Below, piece by piece: positions 51,310-61,367 of a DNA stretch of 64,000 nt (position 1 is the first letter of the stretch; each line of letters opens with the position of its first letter). The DNA lies in contig NC_074721.1 in the NCBI RefSeq assembly GCF_947242115.1, forward strand, positions 40,306,754 to 40,370,753, read 5' to 3'. A program made the translations under genes and the position numbers. The notes beneath the pieces were generated by a model. That model was not told the origin of the DNA. It was given only the letters and a program-made list of their open reading frames with translations, and made no database searches. This DNA is from Biomphalaria glabrata (taxonomy: Eukaryota > Mollusca > Gastropoda > Planorbidae).

Positions 51310-51865
51310 CAGGGCCGGATATACAGTAGTGCGAACAGTGCAGTCGCCCAGAGACTCATCCTCAAAAGGGGGGACACAACAAACTAAAAAAAAAATCAGG
51401 TTTTTGGCAACAAAATTAAATGAAATGAGTAAATGTTTGTCATTATTTATAAATGCATTGCCTTTAAGTTCGAAGATTAAGGATGGCCATGTAAACCCAT
51501 TTGTGACCAGCATATTTCTCCACATCTAATGCAGACCAAACCATTGTCTGCGTGGGGACTGTTTAAGTTTTCTTTATTCTTTTGCGCCTCTCTTCAATAA
51601 AGACTTTTCTTTGGCTCTCACATATGTGTCCTACAGCCTTTGTCAGAGCTCTTCAACTTTGTCTTTCAGAGACCATCTCCTGCCAGCTGCTTTCCTCTAT
51701 GCACGTAAATGGCGATTGATCTAAAATCTAATGTACAGTAGTTACGCTGAGGTTGTCAATTTTAGTCCAACTGAATTTCCATTTCATTGGATCAATAAAA
51801 CTTATCTTATCTTATCTTGTGTGTCATGCCTTGTGCTCCACTTACTTAAATTGGGCACTAATCAG
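51310..51865. other. Unassigned; a MITE end and a LINE tail scrap
   Basis: CAGGGCCGGATATACAG at 51311 is a lone hAT-MITE end. AACTTATCTTATCTTATCTTG at about 51798 is a LINE family 1 tail on the minus strand. Confidence 0.4.
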
Positions 51866-52062
51866 ACCATTGGAGTTCCCGGGTTCGAACCCTGATGACG
51901 AATGGGATTTTTATTTCGGGATGCCTCTTGGTCCAACCAGCTCTAATGGGTACCTGGAAGTTGGGGAAAAGTAAAAGAGGTTGGTCGTTGTGCTGGTCAC
52001 ATAGCGCCCTCATTAACCATGGGCAACAGAAACAATGACTTTAACATCATCTGCATTAGTAT
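51866..52062 (+). mobile_element. SINE family A
   Basis: Begins near TTCCCGGGTTCGAACCC, then CCAGCTCTAATGGGTACCTG and TTGGTCGTTGTGCTGGTCAC, and ends CATCATCTGC. Confidence 0.8.
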
Positions 52063-52234
52063 CCGCAGCATCAGTTACATATCTTCCCTACACCGGGCGC
52101 TAAATAAATTAACGCATCCTTACACTTGCTAAGAATAGAAACGACACTTATACCCTGAGTAAATTTCATTTTATTACAATTCCTCTTTTCATGTGGCAAA
52201 CTCTTCATGTAAACTGGAACAAGGGTGGACACGG

Positions 52235-52430
52235 ATCTCGAAAACGGCTTAAAGATTTTCCTGAAAAAGAGTTTATTTAGAACCTGTATGATAGGCTACA
52301 TCTTTAGGAAATAGGTAATTGGCCACATTTGGAGACTCCTGGTTTGAGCGTTAGGATTTTTCAAAAATATAATAATAATCTAATAATTAAATTTGGTCTG
52401 AAGATCAAGTCGTTCTGTATACAGACTAAG
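52235..52430. repeat. Dispersed repeat E, copy 1
   Basis: ATCTCGAAAACGGCTTAAAG, GATTTTCCTGAAA and AATTTGGTCTGAAGATC, in the order of 63425-63600. A second copy lies at 52690-52850 and a scrap at 20310. Confidence 0.5.
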
Positions 52431-52689
52431 CATACGTCAGCGGATATTCCCGAATGTATTCAAGACTAATCAGTTAAATAAATAAACTCAACGTCTCGGA
52501 AGTCTGGGTCTGTAGGTCTTTATTCGGGAGGGGAGGAAATTGAAGCAAGGAAAAAAATGTTCCTTGTTTTTTTTTTTTTTTTTTTATTGAATCTATCATT
52601 TATAAGTTATCAGGAGCAAGGTTATACCTTCAAAGATGCTTGCCTGTATTAAGTAGGAATTTTTAGAATAGGCCTACCTCTAATCAAAG

Positions 52690-52850
52690 CACAACTGGAC
52701 ACCGATCTCAAAAACAGCTCTAACGATTTTCCTATAAATTTGGGGAGTTGCTAGCTAGCTCGTTGGCCACACGGTGAAGGCTCTATTCTGACCGTTATCG
52801 TTTTTTCAAGTAAAAAATTAGATAATTTAAATTTGGCAGTAAATTGGAAT
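52690..52850. repeat. Dispersed repeat E, copy 2
   Basis: GATCTCAAAAACAGCTCTAA, CGATTTTCCTATAAATTTGG and TCTGACCGTTATCG align with 63425-63600. Confidence 0.55.
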
Positions 52851-53364
52851 AAAGAAACAAGAACACCGCGTAGTGTGCCGATAACTGAGTTGTTTATTAC
52901 ATTTAAAGGCACTTTCAGTTTAGTGATAATCGTTTCTTAAATGTTTTCGTAAATCTAATCGAGATTACGTCTAGATTCTAGATCTAGAGGTAGATCTTAA
53001 GAGTTCTAAATCAGAAGTATAGATCTAGTCTACATAATAAAAGTACCAATTAGTAATTACTAAATTAGACATCGTCCGCCGGGTAGCAGTGTTTGTACAA
53101 AGAGCTGACGGTAATTAAAATTGTTTCTCTGGATACCGTCATTGGATTGTTGAAAAATTAATTTTGTTTTATTTCTATTTTTGTTGTTGTATAATGGGTG
53201 TATTGTCTTTAAAAAATGGCTTTTTAAAAACGTTTTTCTTTTTATTCAAAAAGGATTTTTTTTTAAATTTCTTCTGTTACGTACATGAAACATGGCGGAG
53301 AATATAATTTTGAAAATATTTTTTTCGGCATATAATTTTTGCTTCTGAAATGAATAATTCCAAG
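52851..53364. other. No recognised feature
   Basis: AT-rich DNA with several TAGATCTAGA-like palindromic hexamers near 52970-53030. No gene recognised. Confidence 0.45.
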
Positions 53365-53470
53365 TGACCTAGTTCAAACCTCCTGCAGGACAGAAGGGAT
53401 AGAACAAGACAGATTTGAATTCGGAACCATGGTCACAACAGTTCATAGCTCATATCAAACGGCCAAGCAG
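53365..53470 (-). mobile_element. SINE family C (partial)
   Basis: CTAGTTCAAACCTCCTGCAGG and GATTTGAATTCGGAACC align with 21575-21745. Confidence 0.55.
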
Positions 53471-53939
53471 TGTGTAAGTTTCGGACTTCACTGCAGAAAT
53501 TCTTTAGATCTTAAGTCCAAAGCTCTGTTAGTCTGCAGGAGATGGAAGCGGCCAGTGTTCAGACTTGGGATCATCATAATGACAGCCATTCCACATTTCC
53601 AGGCATCCTGCCAATAATTTATGGTTCGAGTGCTGTAGCGTGGGTTTAGACTTCTTCTTACGACTGAATGAATACATGTATAAAATTGTGCACGTCTTAG
53701 TGCTTTATATGAACATAAATATATGCAAAATTCGTAAAGCTAATACGCACTGTTAATCCAAATCATATGATTTGTTAACCTTGCATAATTGTTTACGTGT
53801 CCAAAATATCGTAGGGTACAAACTAGGACAATGTTATTGATTTGTTGATACTTGTTTATTTTGTGTAATGTCGTGAGAATGCGTTAACGACATTGATGTT
53901 GTGGATTGTTATCATACTATCCATGTCACTCGACGCATT
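53471..53939. other. No recognised feature
   Basis: No gene or repeat copy recognised. Confidence 0.4.
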
Positions 53940-54181
53940 GTCCATTAGCCTCCTTCAGTCGTAGAACGACAATGGTTCATCTCGAACGCTTTTTCATGTG
54001 GCTGTGGAGCCCTATTTTTGGAGAGACACTCCCGTCCACATATATTGCAGGTCAATGTGGCTTTCGCTTTGGTGGTAGAGGAGCTGGCCTTTGTAAAAGC
54101 CTTATGAAGCATTCCATGAGGTTTCTCTGATTTGTTCATTATAACCCTCATTACATCCCAATGCATCCAGTTTGTTTCCAC
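53940..54181 (-). mobile_element. LINE family 6 C-terminal fragment with zinc finger
   Basis: The minus strand reads KAKATLTCNICGRECLSKNR, then HEKAFEMNHCRSTTEGG. The CNICGREC zinc-finger ending is typical of LINE ORF2 C-termini. Confidence 0.65.
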
Positions 54182-54379
54182 TACGTCTGCAATTTAAATC
54201 ACTGTGCAAAACGACGGAGTTATCTTCCAGCAGACGTGATGCCTAGACTGTGTAGATTACAGGCTGATTTCAAGTAATTCTGGTCAATACAATGAAGAGC
54301 ATCAAAGAAAAGAGAAAAAGAAAAAAAGGGGGGGGGGGGGGTCAGTTTCGAGGTTAACGGAATTATAATTTACTTTTAA

Positions 54380-54612
54380 AAATGGCTTTTGTAGAGTGAA
54401 TCCTTCATGCCTATAACATGCTCAGTGCGTTATTTGCCATTTCCTTTGTAGGCTTGTGGGGGGGGGGAATGGGGATATCTGGGAAAATGTTTTGATGCTA
54501 CCTTTAGGTGCTCCCAAAGGACAACTCAGATAGAGATGGTGTTCAAACTCAAGCCACTTTGATAGCTATGCAAGATACACCACTCGACCACACATCCCAC
54601 AAATTTTTAGTT
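54380..54612 (-). mobile_element. SINE family B
   Basis: TGTAGAGTGAATCCTTCATG, CATGCTCAGTGCG, the G run with GGGATATCTGGGAAAATG, and TTCAAACTCAAGCC match the inverse of 56508-56760. Confidence 0.65.
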
Positions 54613-55590
54613 TGCTGACAATTTCGCCCCAGTGCCCTACTTGGTTAGGTGCAAGGGTTCCGGTCATCTCAGGAACAGAATTCGCAAACATTATTTTTTT
54701 TTTTTTTTTTTGCCAGAACAGCAAACTTTGCCTTATCAAACTTTAAAACAAAATATCTTATCATCGATCAAGGCTGAACAAAAAAATCAACAACAAATAA
54801 ATAAATAACAACAAATCGACTTGTATTTTATATTGTCAGATTATCTCCGTTTGACCTTGGACATTTCTATAAATACATTCAAGTTTGGTTGACATTTACT
54901 GAATTCTCAGGTTTGCAATTCTCAGGTTTCTCTCAGGTCTCTCTCAGGTGAGCTCAATTTTACCTCTGGAATTTCTGTCAGGCTAGGTCAAAACTTTCTT
55001 ACTTAATAATACTTTGATACTTCAGAAAGTCTTAACTTGAGTTTTTTTTAAAAAGTAGGTGTGTGCCCCTCCCCAGGAGGGGGAGGGGATGACATACTGA
55101 GGAGAAGGAGGGTCTCATTTTACCAGCACTAAATAACCTGTAATAATTTCATTGATGTTATGAATTTGTATTTCAGTAGTAATTAAAAAGTAAAAAGCGA
55201 AATTCTCATTTATGTTTATAAAAAAATAAATTAAATTAAGTGAAATCTTTTTATCTTTTAAGACGAGTCTTGTGTGCAGATTTTGATCTAAATTGCTTCA
55301 AAACATATTGAATTTAATTTTTTTTTTCGGTTGAAGAATGTATGCAAATACGTATTCTCCAATGCGATTCTACACTTTGCCCGTTTTTCTAATCTCGGAA
55401 ATTTGTCATGCTGACTTGAAAAGATTCGTTTTATTATTATAGTTTTAATTAACAGTCTTAAAATGCTGACTAGAACACATTCAATCTATTATGAAAGTTT
55501 TAATTCATAGTACTAAAAGGATGACTCGAAAAGATTCGGTTTATTACGATAGTTTTAATTAATAGTTCTAAAATGCTGATTGCTTGTCTG
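54613..55590. other. 5' flank of the small-peptide gene
   Basis: T run at about 54691-54711; CTCTCAGGT repeats at about 54900-54950; three copies of a loose GATTCGGTTTATTA(T/C)-like block (AAAAGATTCG...TAGTTTTAATTAA) at about 55420, 55490 and 55530. Promoter elements were not recognised. Confidence 0.4.
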
Positions 55591-55620
55591 AATTCTTTTT
55601 CAGAACCAACAAAATTCAAC

Positions 55621-57820
55621 ATGAAGCTTTTTTTCTTCTTGGCTCTTCTCATTGCTTGCTACTCTGTTAGCAATGGTAAATATCATCTTCTATACAGTTC
55701 TTTTTTGAAGTAACGTCTGTATTATATAAGATAAGATATCATATTAAGTTTATCAGACTTGCTTTTCTTATTTTATGAATGCATTTGAACGTAGTGAATA
55801 GCTGTCCCTGAATGAGTTTATATTAAATAATTTGACATATGCAAATATTTAAAAGTTAAAAAAAAATCATGACTGTGTTGCTCATGGTCAGTGTTTCCCA
55901 AACACAAAATACAACTATAATACGACCAGAACCGGACCGATAATTGGCTGACACGCTTGGTTACGGCTTAGCCACCTTATAAGGGGGATAGAGTTCGAGT
56001 CCCAACTTGAATAGAGTCGTGTTTCCTGGGTGGAAACTTATTTCCCGGACACCCCCTCCCACAACTGGTCCACAAAGGATATTGGACCATAGGCCAACAC
56101 GTTCTTGTGCCCCAATCATGACGTATACATCACATGCAAGTCCGCACAGCTGCTCGGCTTTTTAGGGGCTTGTTAAAGAACTGGATAACTCTTTAGTAAA
56201 CCTTAAAAAACATTTATTTACTGGGGAAAATGGTTGTCGAGTCTTCTACTCTAAGCATCTCTATTGTCAGTCAATCCTGGCGTCTCTAAACATGACGTAT
56301 TTCCTGTCTAATTCTATCTACTCTTTTGGTCTCGAGATTACGACACGAATCAAATGTGTATCCTAACAAAGTGTTCTTTAGTAAATGTAGAAAAGAATTT
56401 AATTTTTAGTTCTTCATTGTCACGGGAAAATGTTGATATATCAACATCACTATCAACGCGGAGATGATCTAGATTCTCTCATTTGAAACAAAGATCAACT
56501 ATTAAAGAATTTCTTATTGAGTTCGTGGTCGAGAGGTTAAGTACACTTGAACTTGGCTTGGCTTGTCTTCCGATGAAGGGGGCTCGAGGTTGAACACCCG
56601 AGCAGAGTTGTGTTTACTGAGCGTCTAAAGGCAGCACGGAAAACCTTCTCCTAGATACCCCTTTCTCCCACTGGTCCACAACTGAAATTAGACCATATCA
56701 ATTGTGGAATGCTATAAGCTTGAAAGTGGCGCTATATAAAAGCTAAAATTTATTGTATTTATTTAGGTATTAATGACAATGAAATATATTAACTGTGTTA
56801 GAATTAAAAGACGAATCAAGCCAATAAGGGATGAAGTAAATGGTGAAGGTCCATGTGAAGGCGTTTTATGCTGTTAGTAATATTTCTCAGTGGAAACTGT
56901 TAAGGGAGACTACAATGAATTTTGTTTTCCTTTAACGAAGCTCGACCCTGGCTGCGCCAGAGAATGAATACTCGTTCTTTTCTAACATAGTAATAATAAC
57001 AATAGTAAAAGCTCGTTATCCGTGAGGAAATTTGTTATACAAGCGTGCATTACTCATAACAATACATTATAAGATGTTATTTTATTGTGTGAATTATGCG
57101 ATAGCTTACAAAATATACATTCAGACATTTGTAAAGTTGTGCCTTAACTAATTCAACTATTGTCGCAATCAACCACACTTTGTTTTTGAAAATCGTGATG
57201 AGCCTGTTGTCTGACCCTGTAGGAGTGCTCATTACACGCAAGTACCACATACCGTTACAATTATTTGATATACTTTTGTTATTACAGCTGCTGAGTGTCT
57301 TCATGGTCCAGTATGCCATAACCATGAGCTGACCTCATTCCAAAACGGACAGGTAATGATCTAGTATAGCTGGTATCTTTTGAATGGCACAGGGTGGGCG
57401 AGTTTTCACACTTTAGCGTGTTAAATTAATGCTTTTAAATCTAGTGAGGTGTGCAATTTATGTAGAATAATTACCGAGTTACAATGATAATTACCTATGA
57501 CATTGTCGAAGTATGCTTTTAAAGTATATTTTTAGGTTAATCACTTTTATATTGTTTATGATCGAACTAGATTTATAATGTAAATAATCAGTATGTTTTA
57601 GTGAGACTGCCATAACAAGCATAAAGAATGTCAATATATTACAATAAAATAGTTAAATTCATTGTTATAAAACAGCTCAGAGATATATTAATATTTTCTT
57701 TTTTTTTTTCTCTCCTTATCACCTTTCAAGATCTATTGTTGTCAAAGTGGATACCACAGCATTAACGCCGGAGTTCAAGATGTTGACGGGTTCTCTATAG
57801 TACACTGCAGCTGTCACTAG
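55621..57820 (+). CDS. Small secreted six-cysteine peptide, three coding exons, 69 aa
   Basis: Exons 55621-55675, 57288-57352 and 57731-57820 join in frame (phase 1, then phase 0), with donors GTAAAT and GTAATG and acceptors TTACAG and TTTCAAG. The signal peptide MKLFFFLALLIACYSVSNA is followed by a mature part of about 50 residues: AECLHGPVCHNHELTSFQ, then NGQIYCCQSGYHSINAG and ending DGFSIVHCSCH. The six cysteines follow C-X4-C-X15-CC-X21-C-X-C, the C-C-CC-C-C order used by many disulfide-knotted peptides, but the spacing fits no family that I can name. An AATAAA at 57901 follows the stop by 80 bases. The acceptor CAG at 55603 lies 17 bases before the ATG, which implies a 5' untranslated exon. 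The first intron contains a LINE tail and two SINE B copies. Function (antimicrobial, signalling or other) is unknown. Confidence 0.85.
55683..55740 (+). mobile_element. LINE family 1 3' terminal block
   Basis: CATCTTCTATACAGTTCTTT, then AAGTAACGTCTGTATTATAT and GATAAGAT. It begins eight bases after the exon 1 donor of the small-peptide gene. Confidence 0.7.
55925..56110 (+). mobile_element. SINE family B (diverged)
   Basis: A GAGTTCGAGTCCC B box, GTGTTTCCTGGGTGGAAAC and CACCCCCTCCCACAACTGGT, then GGACCAT. A CAGTGTTTCCCAAAC hAT-like end lies just before it (55887). Confidence 0.6.
56508..56760 (+). mobile_element. SINE family B, best copy
   Basis: Starts TGAGTTCGTGGTCGAGAGG (A-box region), GGCTCGAGGTTGAACACCC (B box), body GGCAGCACGGAAAACCTTCTC, and ends GTGGCGCTATATAAAAGCT with a T-rich tail. 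A tRNA-derived head is inferred. Confidence 0.75.
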
Positions 57821-57909
57821 ACAATCAATTAATATTTTAGAATGCGAGACGAATATATGACGTAACTGTTGGGGGTTGTTCATATGTAGACGATTTCGCC
57901 AATAAAGTT

Positions 57910-58587
57910 TTTTTTTTCTTTTTAAATTATATCAGAATTGTGTTTTTTGATTTACGAATATATGTCTTTAAGTTGTGTGTGTTTTCCTTTGTAGTTTGAA
58001 AAGATGGATTTTATATACGAAATAATTAAGACGATGGAGAATTATTTTTTTATGGATAAAACCTAAACAAATAATAAAATCAATAATTTATTCTGTTTTT
58101 TTATAAATGAGGAGGACAGCCAGGGGGAGAGCATTTACAAATGTTTGAAAGTTTATAAGGAAAAGATTATGATAGACACAATGGAAGAAATCAGGAGGAA
58201 TAACTCTAAAAGTGAAATGAAGCAGACGGTGAGAATCAAATAAAAATAATAATACATTTCAATAATATAAAAATCAAAGTAGATGTGATGTTATGCAGAG
58301 AAGCTATTGTGACCAACAACCACTACAATTTAGAGGCAGACATTTAAGTATCTTAACATGAATTGCAAAGGTATTCCTCGTTACAACATTTTGGAACCAC
58401 AATCCTTATATTTATATTTAACGCAATTAACAAATATCCAGTCCGTAGTTCCTATGTTAAATTAAAAAGCTTCAGCTGGAATTTTAAAAAAATACCAAAT
58501 TGGTTCATTATATCTACATTTTTGTCACTCTAACAGACCCCAGAAAGTTCCTGATTATATAGGCTGGAGATCCTCGGTCTTGAGTTC
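57910..58587. other. 3' flank, no supported gene
   Basis: Around 58110-58242 an open stretch reads EEDSQGESIYKCLKVYKEKI and MEEIRRNNSKSEMKQ with no ATG context or splice support; it could be an old mobile-element remnant. Confidence 0.35.
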
Positions 58588-58591
58588 TTAA

Positions 58592-58664
58592 CTCTTTCTC
58601 TCCTAATTGACGATACCAACGTTTATTCCACCAGAATGTGGTAAATAATTACGGAGAGAAAGAG
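58592..58664. mobile_element. 73-bp MITE, piggyBac-like, with TTAA flanks (copy 2)
   Basis: Ends CTCTTTCTCTCC and GGAGAGAAAGAG are perfect inverted repeats. TTAA lies at 58588-58591 and 58665-58668. It has the same length as 801-873 and differs at few positions. Confidence 0.88.
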
Positions 58665-58914
58665 TTAAGGGAAAAAATGTTGCAAAAAAAAATAAATTTG
58701 GAACCACTGATAAACTACTCAGAATAAGATGACAACAACAATCTCCATTTAAACTGGGAAAGTCAAACCCTGATAACCAGGGTCAGAAACCCGGACTATC
58801 TAGGAGACAATGCGGAGAGAGTCTCACTCGAAGAAGCAGCCACCACTTGCAGAGTCGCACTTTATAAATAGCAGCCTCAGAGATTGGATAAGACCTTGGC
58901 CTATTTCGGTTCAT

Positions 58915-59065
58915 ACTTTTTTTTTTTTTTTTGAGTTAATCAACTTTTTTTTTTTTGAGTTAATCAACTTTTTTTTTTTTTTTGAGTTAATCAACTTTTT
59001 TTTTTTTTTGAGTTAATCAACTTATTTTTTTTTTTTTGTTGAGCTAATCAACTTTTTTTTTTCAC
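58915..59065. repeat. Tandem repeat of T run plus GAGTTAATCAAC (about 24 bp, six copies)
   Basis: Each unit is a run of 9-14 T followed by GAGTTAATCAAC (last copy GAGCTAATCAAC). The variable T runs suggest slippage. The short Phe-rich open frame is an artefact. Confidence 0.93.
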
Positions 59066-59579
59066 GTTGTTAAAAACAAACTCGGTGTTAAAAATTTTAT
59101 GTGTAAGAAAAATCAAAATCGAATGTTTTATTTTAAAAAAGTTTACATCAAATTCATGAGAACAAAATGGAAATAGTGTTACGTTCATATAAAAACACCT
59201 TTCTTAATACTAAAATCTGGAACATTAGTCCATTAGGTGCACAACCCTTCCATTCTCTGTAGATTCAATGCGTTGCAGTATTACTTATTTGTTACACAAA
59301 ATTTTCAAATAATATTTTCATCTCTAGTGGAAAATAGAGAGAGAATAGTAATTTATCTTTTCATTTGGTATCAGCAGTTTAAACTTGTCGGCACAATGGT
59401 TTAAGGGTTTGAAGTTTGAATCATTGGGCCTTTTCTATTAACAATGTCCTACATATAAAAAAAAAAAAATTAAAACCAAGTGTCTCATGACAATGGTTCA
59501 GCATTGTCTTTGTTATACATTATTGTTCATTGAATATTTTTTCTTAAAATTGCGATATTCTAGCATACTGATTGTTTGT
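59066..59579. other. No recognised feature
   Basis: AT-rich DNA. No gene recognised. Confidence 0.45.
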
Positions 59580-59740
59580 GAATTTGTTTGTAAAATGTTT
59601 TAAAAGTTTCGGATGTTTCTTCAGAGTTGAAGATAATTTAATTCCTAGTCCAAACCTCCCGCAGGACGACGGGAGATGGCAGCGGGCATCGAGAAGTCCG
59701 AATGACAGTCCAGCGCGAAAACTATAAGACCAGGCAGCCT
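59580..59740 (-). mobile_element. SINE family C
   Basis: GTTTCGGATGTTTCTTCAGAG, CTAGTCCAAACCTCCCGCAGG and GACAGTCCAGCGCG, in the order of 21575-21745. Confidence 0.65.
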
Positions 59741-60340
59741 AGAAGCTTGATAATTTAAAAAAATCATCAAGGATACATTTTTGTAGTCCATCGCTACTTG
59801 GCCTATATTTGTGTTTTGCTCTTATCTGGCCTTGCTGCTCTAAGACTTCAAAAATAAAAAAAAATTAAAATTAAAATGTCAAGGTCTTGATTAGAAATCG
59901 AAGTCATGATTCTTACCGACTTATCTTGTGATTGGGTGAACTCGTCGTCTGCATTGACCTTCATGTGGATCTGCTGCTGCGAGAATAAGTTTAGAGTGAT
60001 CTCCCTTACACTTGCAAATTATGGAACACTGCGTTCTTGCAAGCGGATTCAATTTAGATAAAACAATATTGATGAAAAAAAAAAGAGCTTGAATACTACA
60101 AGCTTGTTGTGAACCCTTAAACCATATTTTCATTACTTTTAAAACGTTAATGCAAAACAACAACAACAACATAATGTAAATACATACATGTAAATGGCTA
60201 TTTCGTTTTTACGCTAGTGCTGTGACATTAATTCGAAATCCTGTTTGACAGAAAAAATTAAATCACCACTATATTTATTGGTTGTAGAAAGGTGACATAG
60301 AGGTACATATGAGAAAAACACCTTGGTCGTCTGATATATA
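59741..60340. other. No recognised feature
   Basis: A CAA-repeat (AACAACAACAACAAC) at about 60157 and a (TA)n at about 60336. No gene recognised. Confidence 0.45.
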
Positions 60341-60344
60341 TATA

Positions 60345-61135
60345 TATGGCTCCTTCTGTCTCGTAAGACAATCGATGCGCCCAAATGAGTCACTGGCTTT
60401 GGTTACGTCTTGAGACGGGGCAGAATCTGGAGTGACTGATCAAGCCAATTCTGGAGCGGCAGAGTTTGTCACAGTTCGAGCATTTATATTCATCTGTCCT
60501 AGGGCTCACTGACAGAGCAGCTTTCTTTTTCTTTCTCTTGACCGAAGCAGCTTCATTTCTTTGGCATTCAGCAAAGTTCGTACCAGCACGTACACTCTGT
60601 CTCCATGCTGTCCGGTCTTGGGTTATCTACTCCCACATACTTTGGTCGATGCCCATGGCTCTCATGTCTCGCTTGCAGACATCTCTGTGAGTTAGTCTTG
60701 GGTTATCTCCTCCCACATACTTTGGTCGATGCCCGTGGCTCTCAGGTCTCGCTTGCAGACATCTCTGTAAGTTAGTCTTGGGCTATCTCCTCCCACATAC
60801 TTTGGTCGATGCCCGTGGCTCTCAGGTCTCGCTTGCAGACATCTCTGTAAGTTAGTCTTGGGTTATCTCCTTCCACATACTTTGGTCGATGCCCATGGCT
60901 CTCGTGTCTCGCTTGCAGACATCTCTGTAAGTTAGTCTTGGGTTATCTCCTCCCACATACTTTGGTCGATGCCCGTGGCTCTCAGGTCTCGCTTGCAGAC
61001 ATCTCTGTAAGTTAGTCTTGGGTTATCTCCTCCCACATACTTTGGTCGATGCCCGTGGCTCTCGTGTCTCGCTTGCAGACATCTCTGTAAGTTAGTCTTG
61101 GACGGCCCTTGGGTCTGGCTCCCTCTGCTAGCTCA
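60345..61135 (-). mobile_element. LINE C-terminal fragment (family 6-like) with internal tandem duplication
   Basis: The minus strand encodes YRDVCKRDMRAMGIDQS-like residues, then DRTAWRQSVRAGTNFAECQ, a KRKRKKAALS basic stretch and a zinc finger, CSNCDKLCRSRIGLISH. An 80-bp part coding for the RDVCKRDMRA segment is repeated in tandem. The end of ORF2 is recognisable, the catalytic part is absent. Confidence 0.8.
60616..61100. repeat. 80-bp tandem repeat, six copies, inside a LINE
   Basis: TTTGGTCGATGCCC recurs at 60641, 60721, 60801, 60881, 60961 and 61041, exactly 80 bases apart. The copies differ by a few bases (GCCCATGG/GCCCGTGG, CTCATG/CTCAGG/CTCGTG). Confidence 0.95.
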
Positions 61136-61367
61136 GTGTACAGGATGTCTGATATACTCTCTCGATTGTCATCTCGATGTTCTTGGATTGAAACCTTGCT
61201 CGCTGCTATCCCACATCGCGCTGCGAGAGATTTGGACTAGGACGCGATAATCTGCCTGTCTGTAGGACCATCCAAAACATTTCCCACAAAATTTCTGAGA
61301 CTACTACTAGCTACTAGGCCTGTATGAAATTTATGACAAATGTGCCATATTGAAACTTTATTTACTA

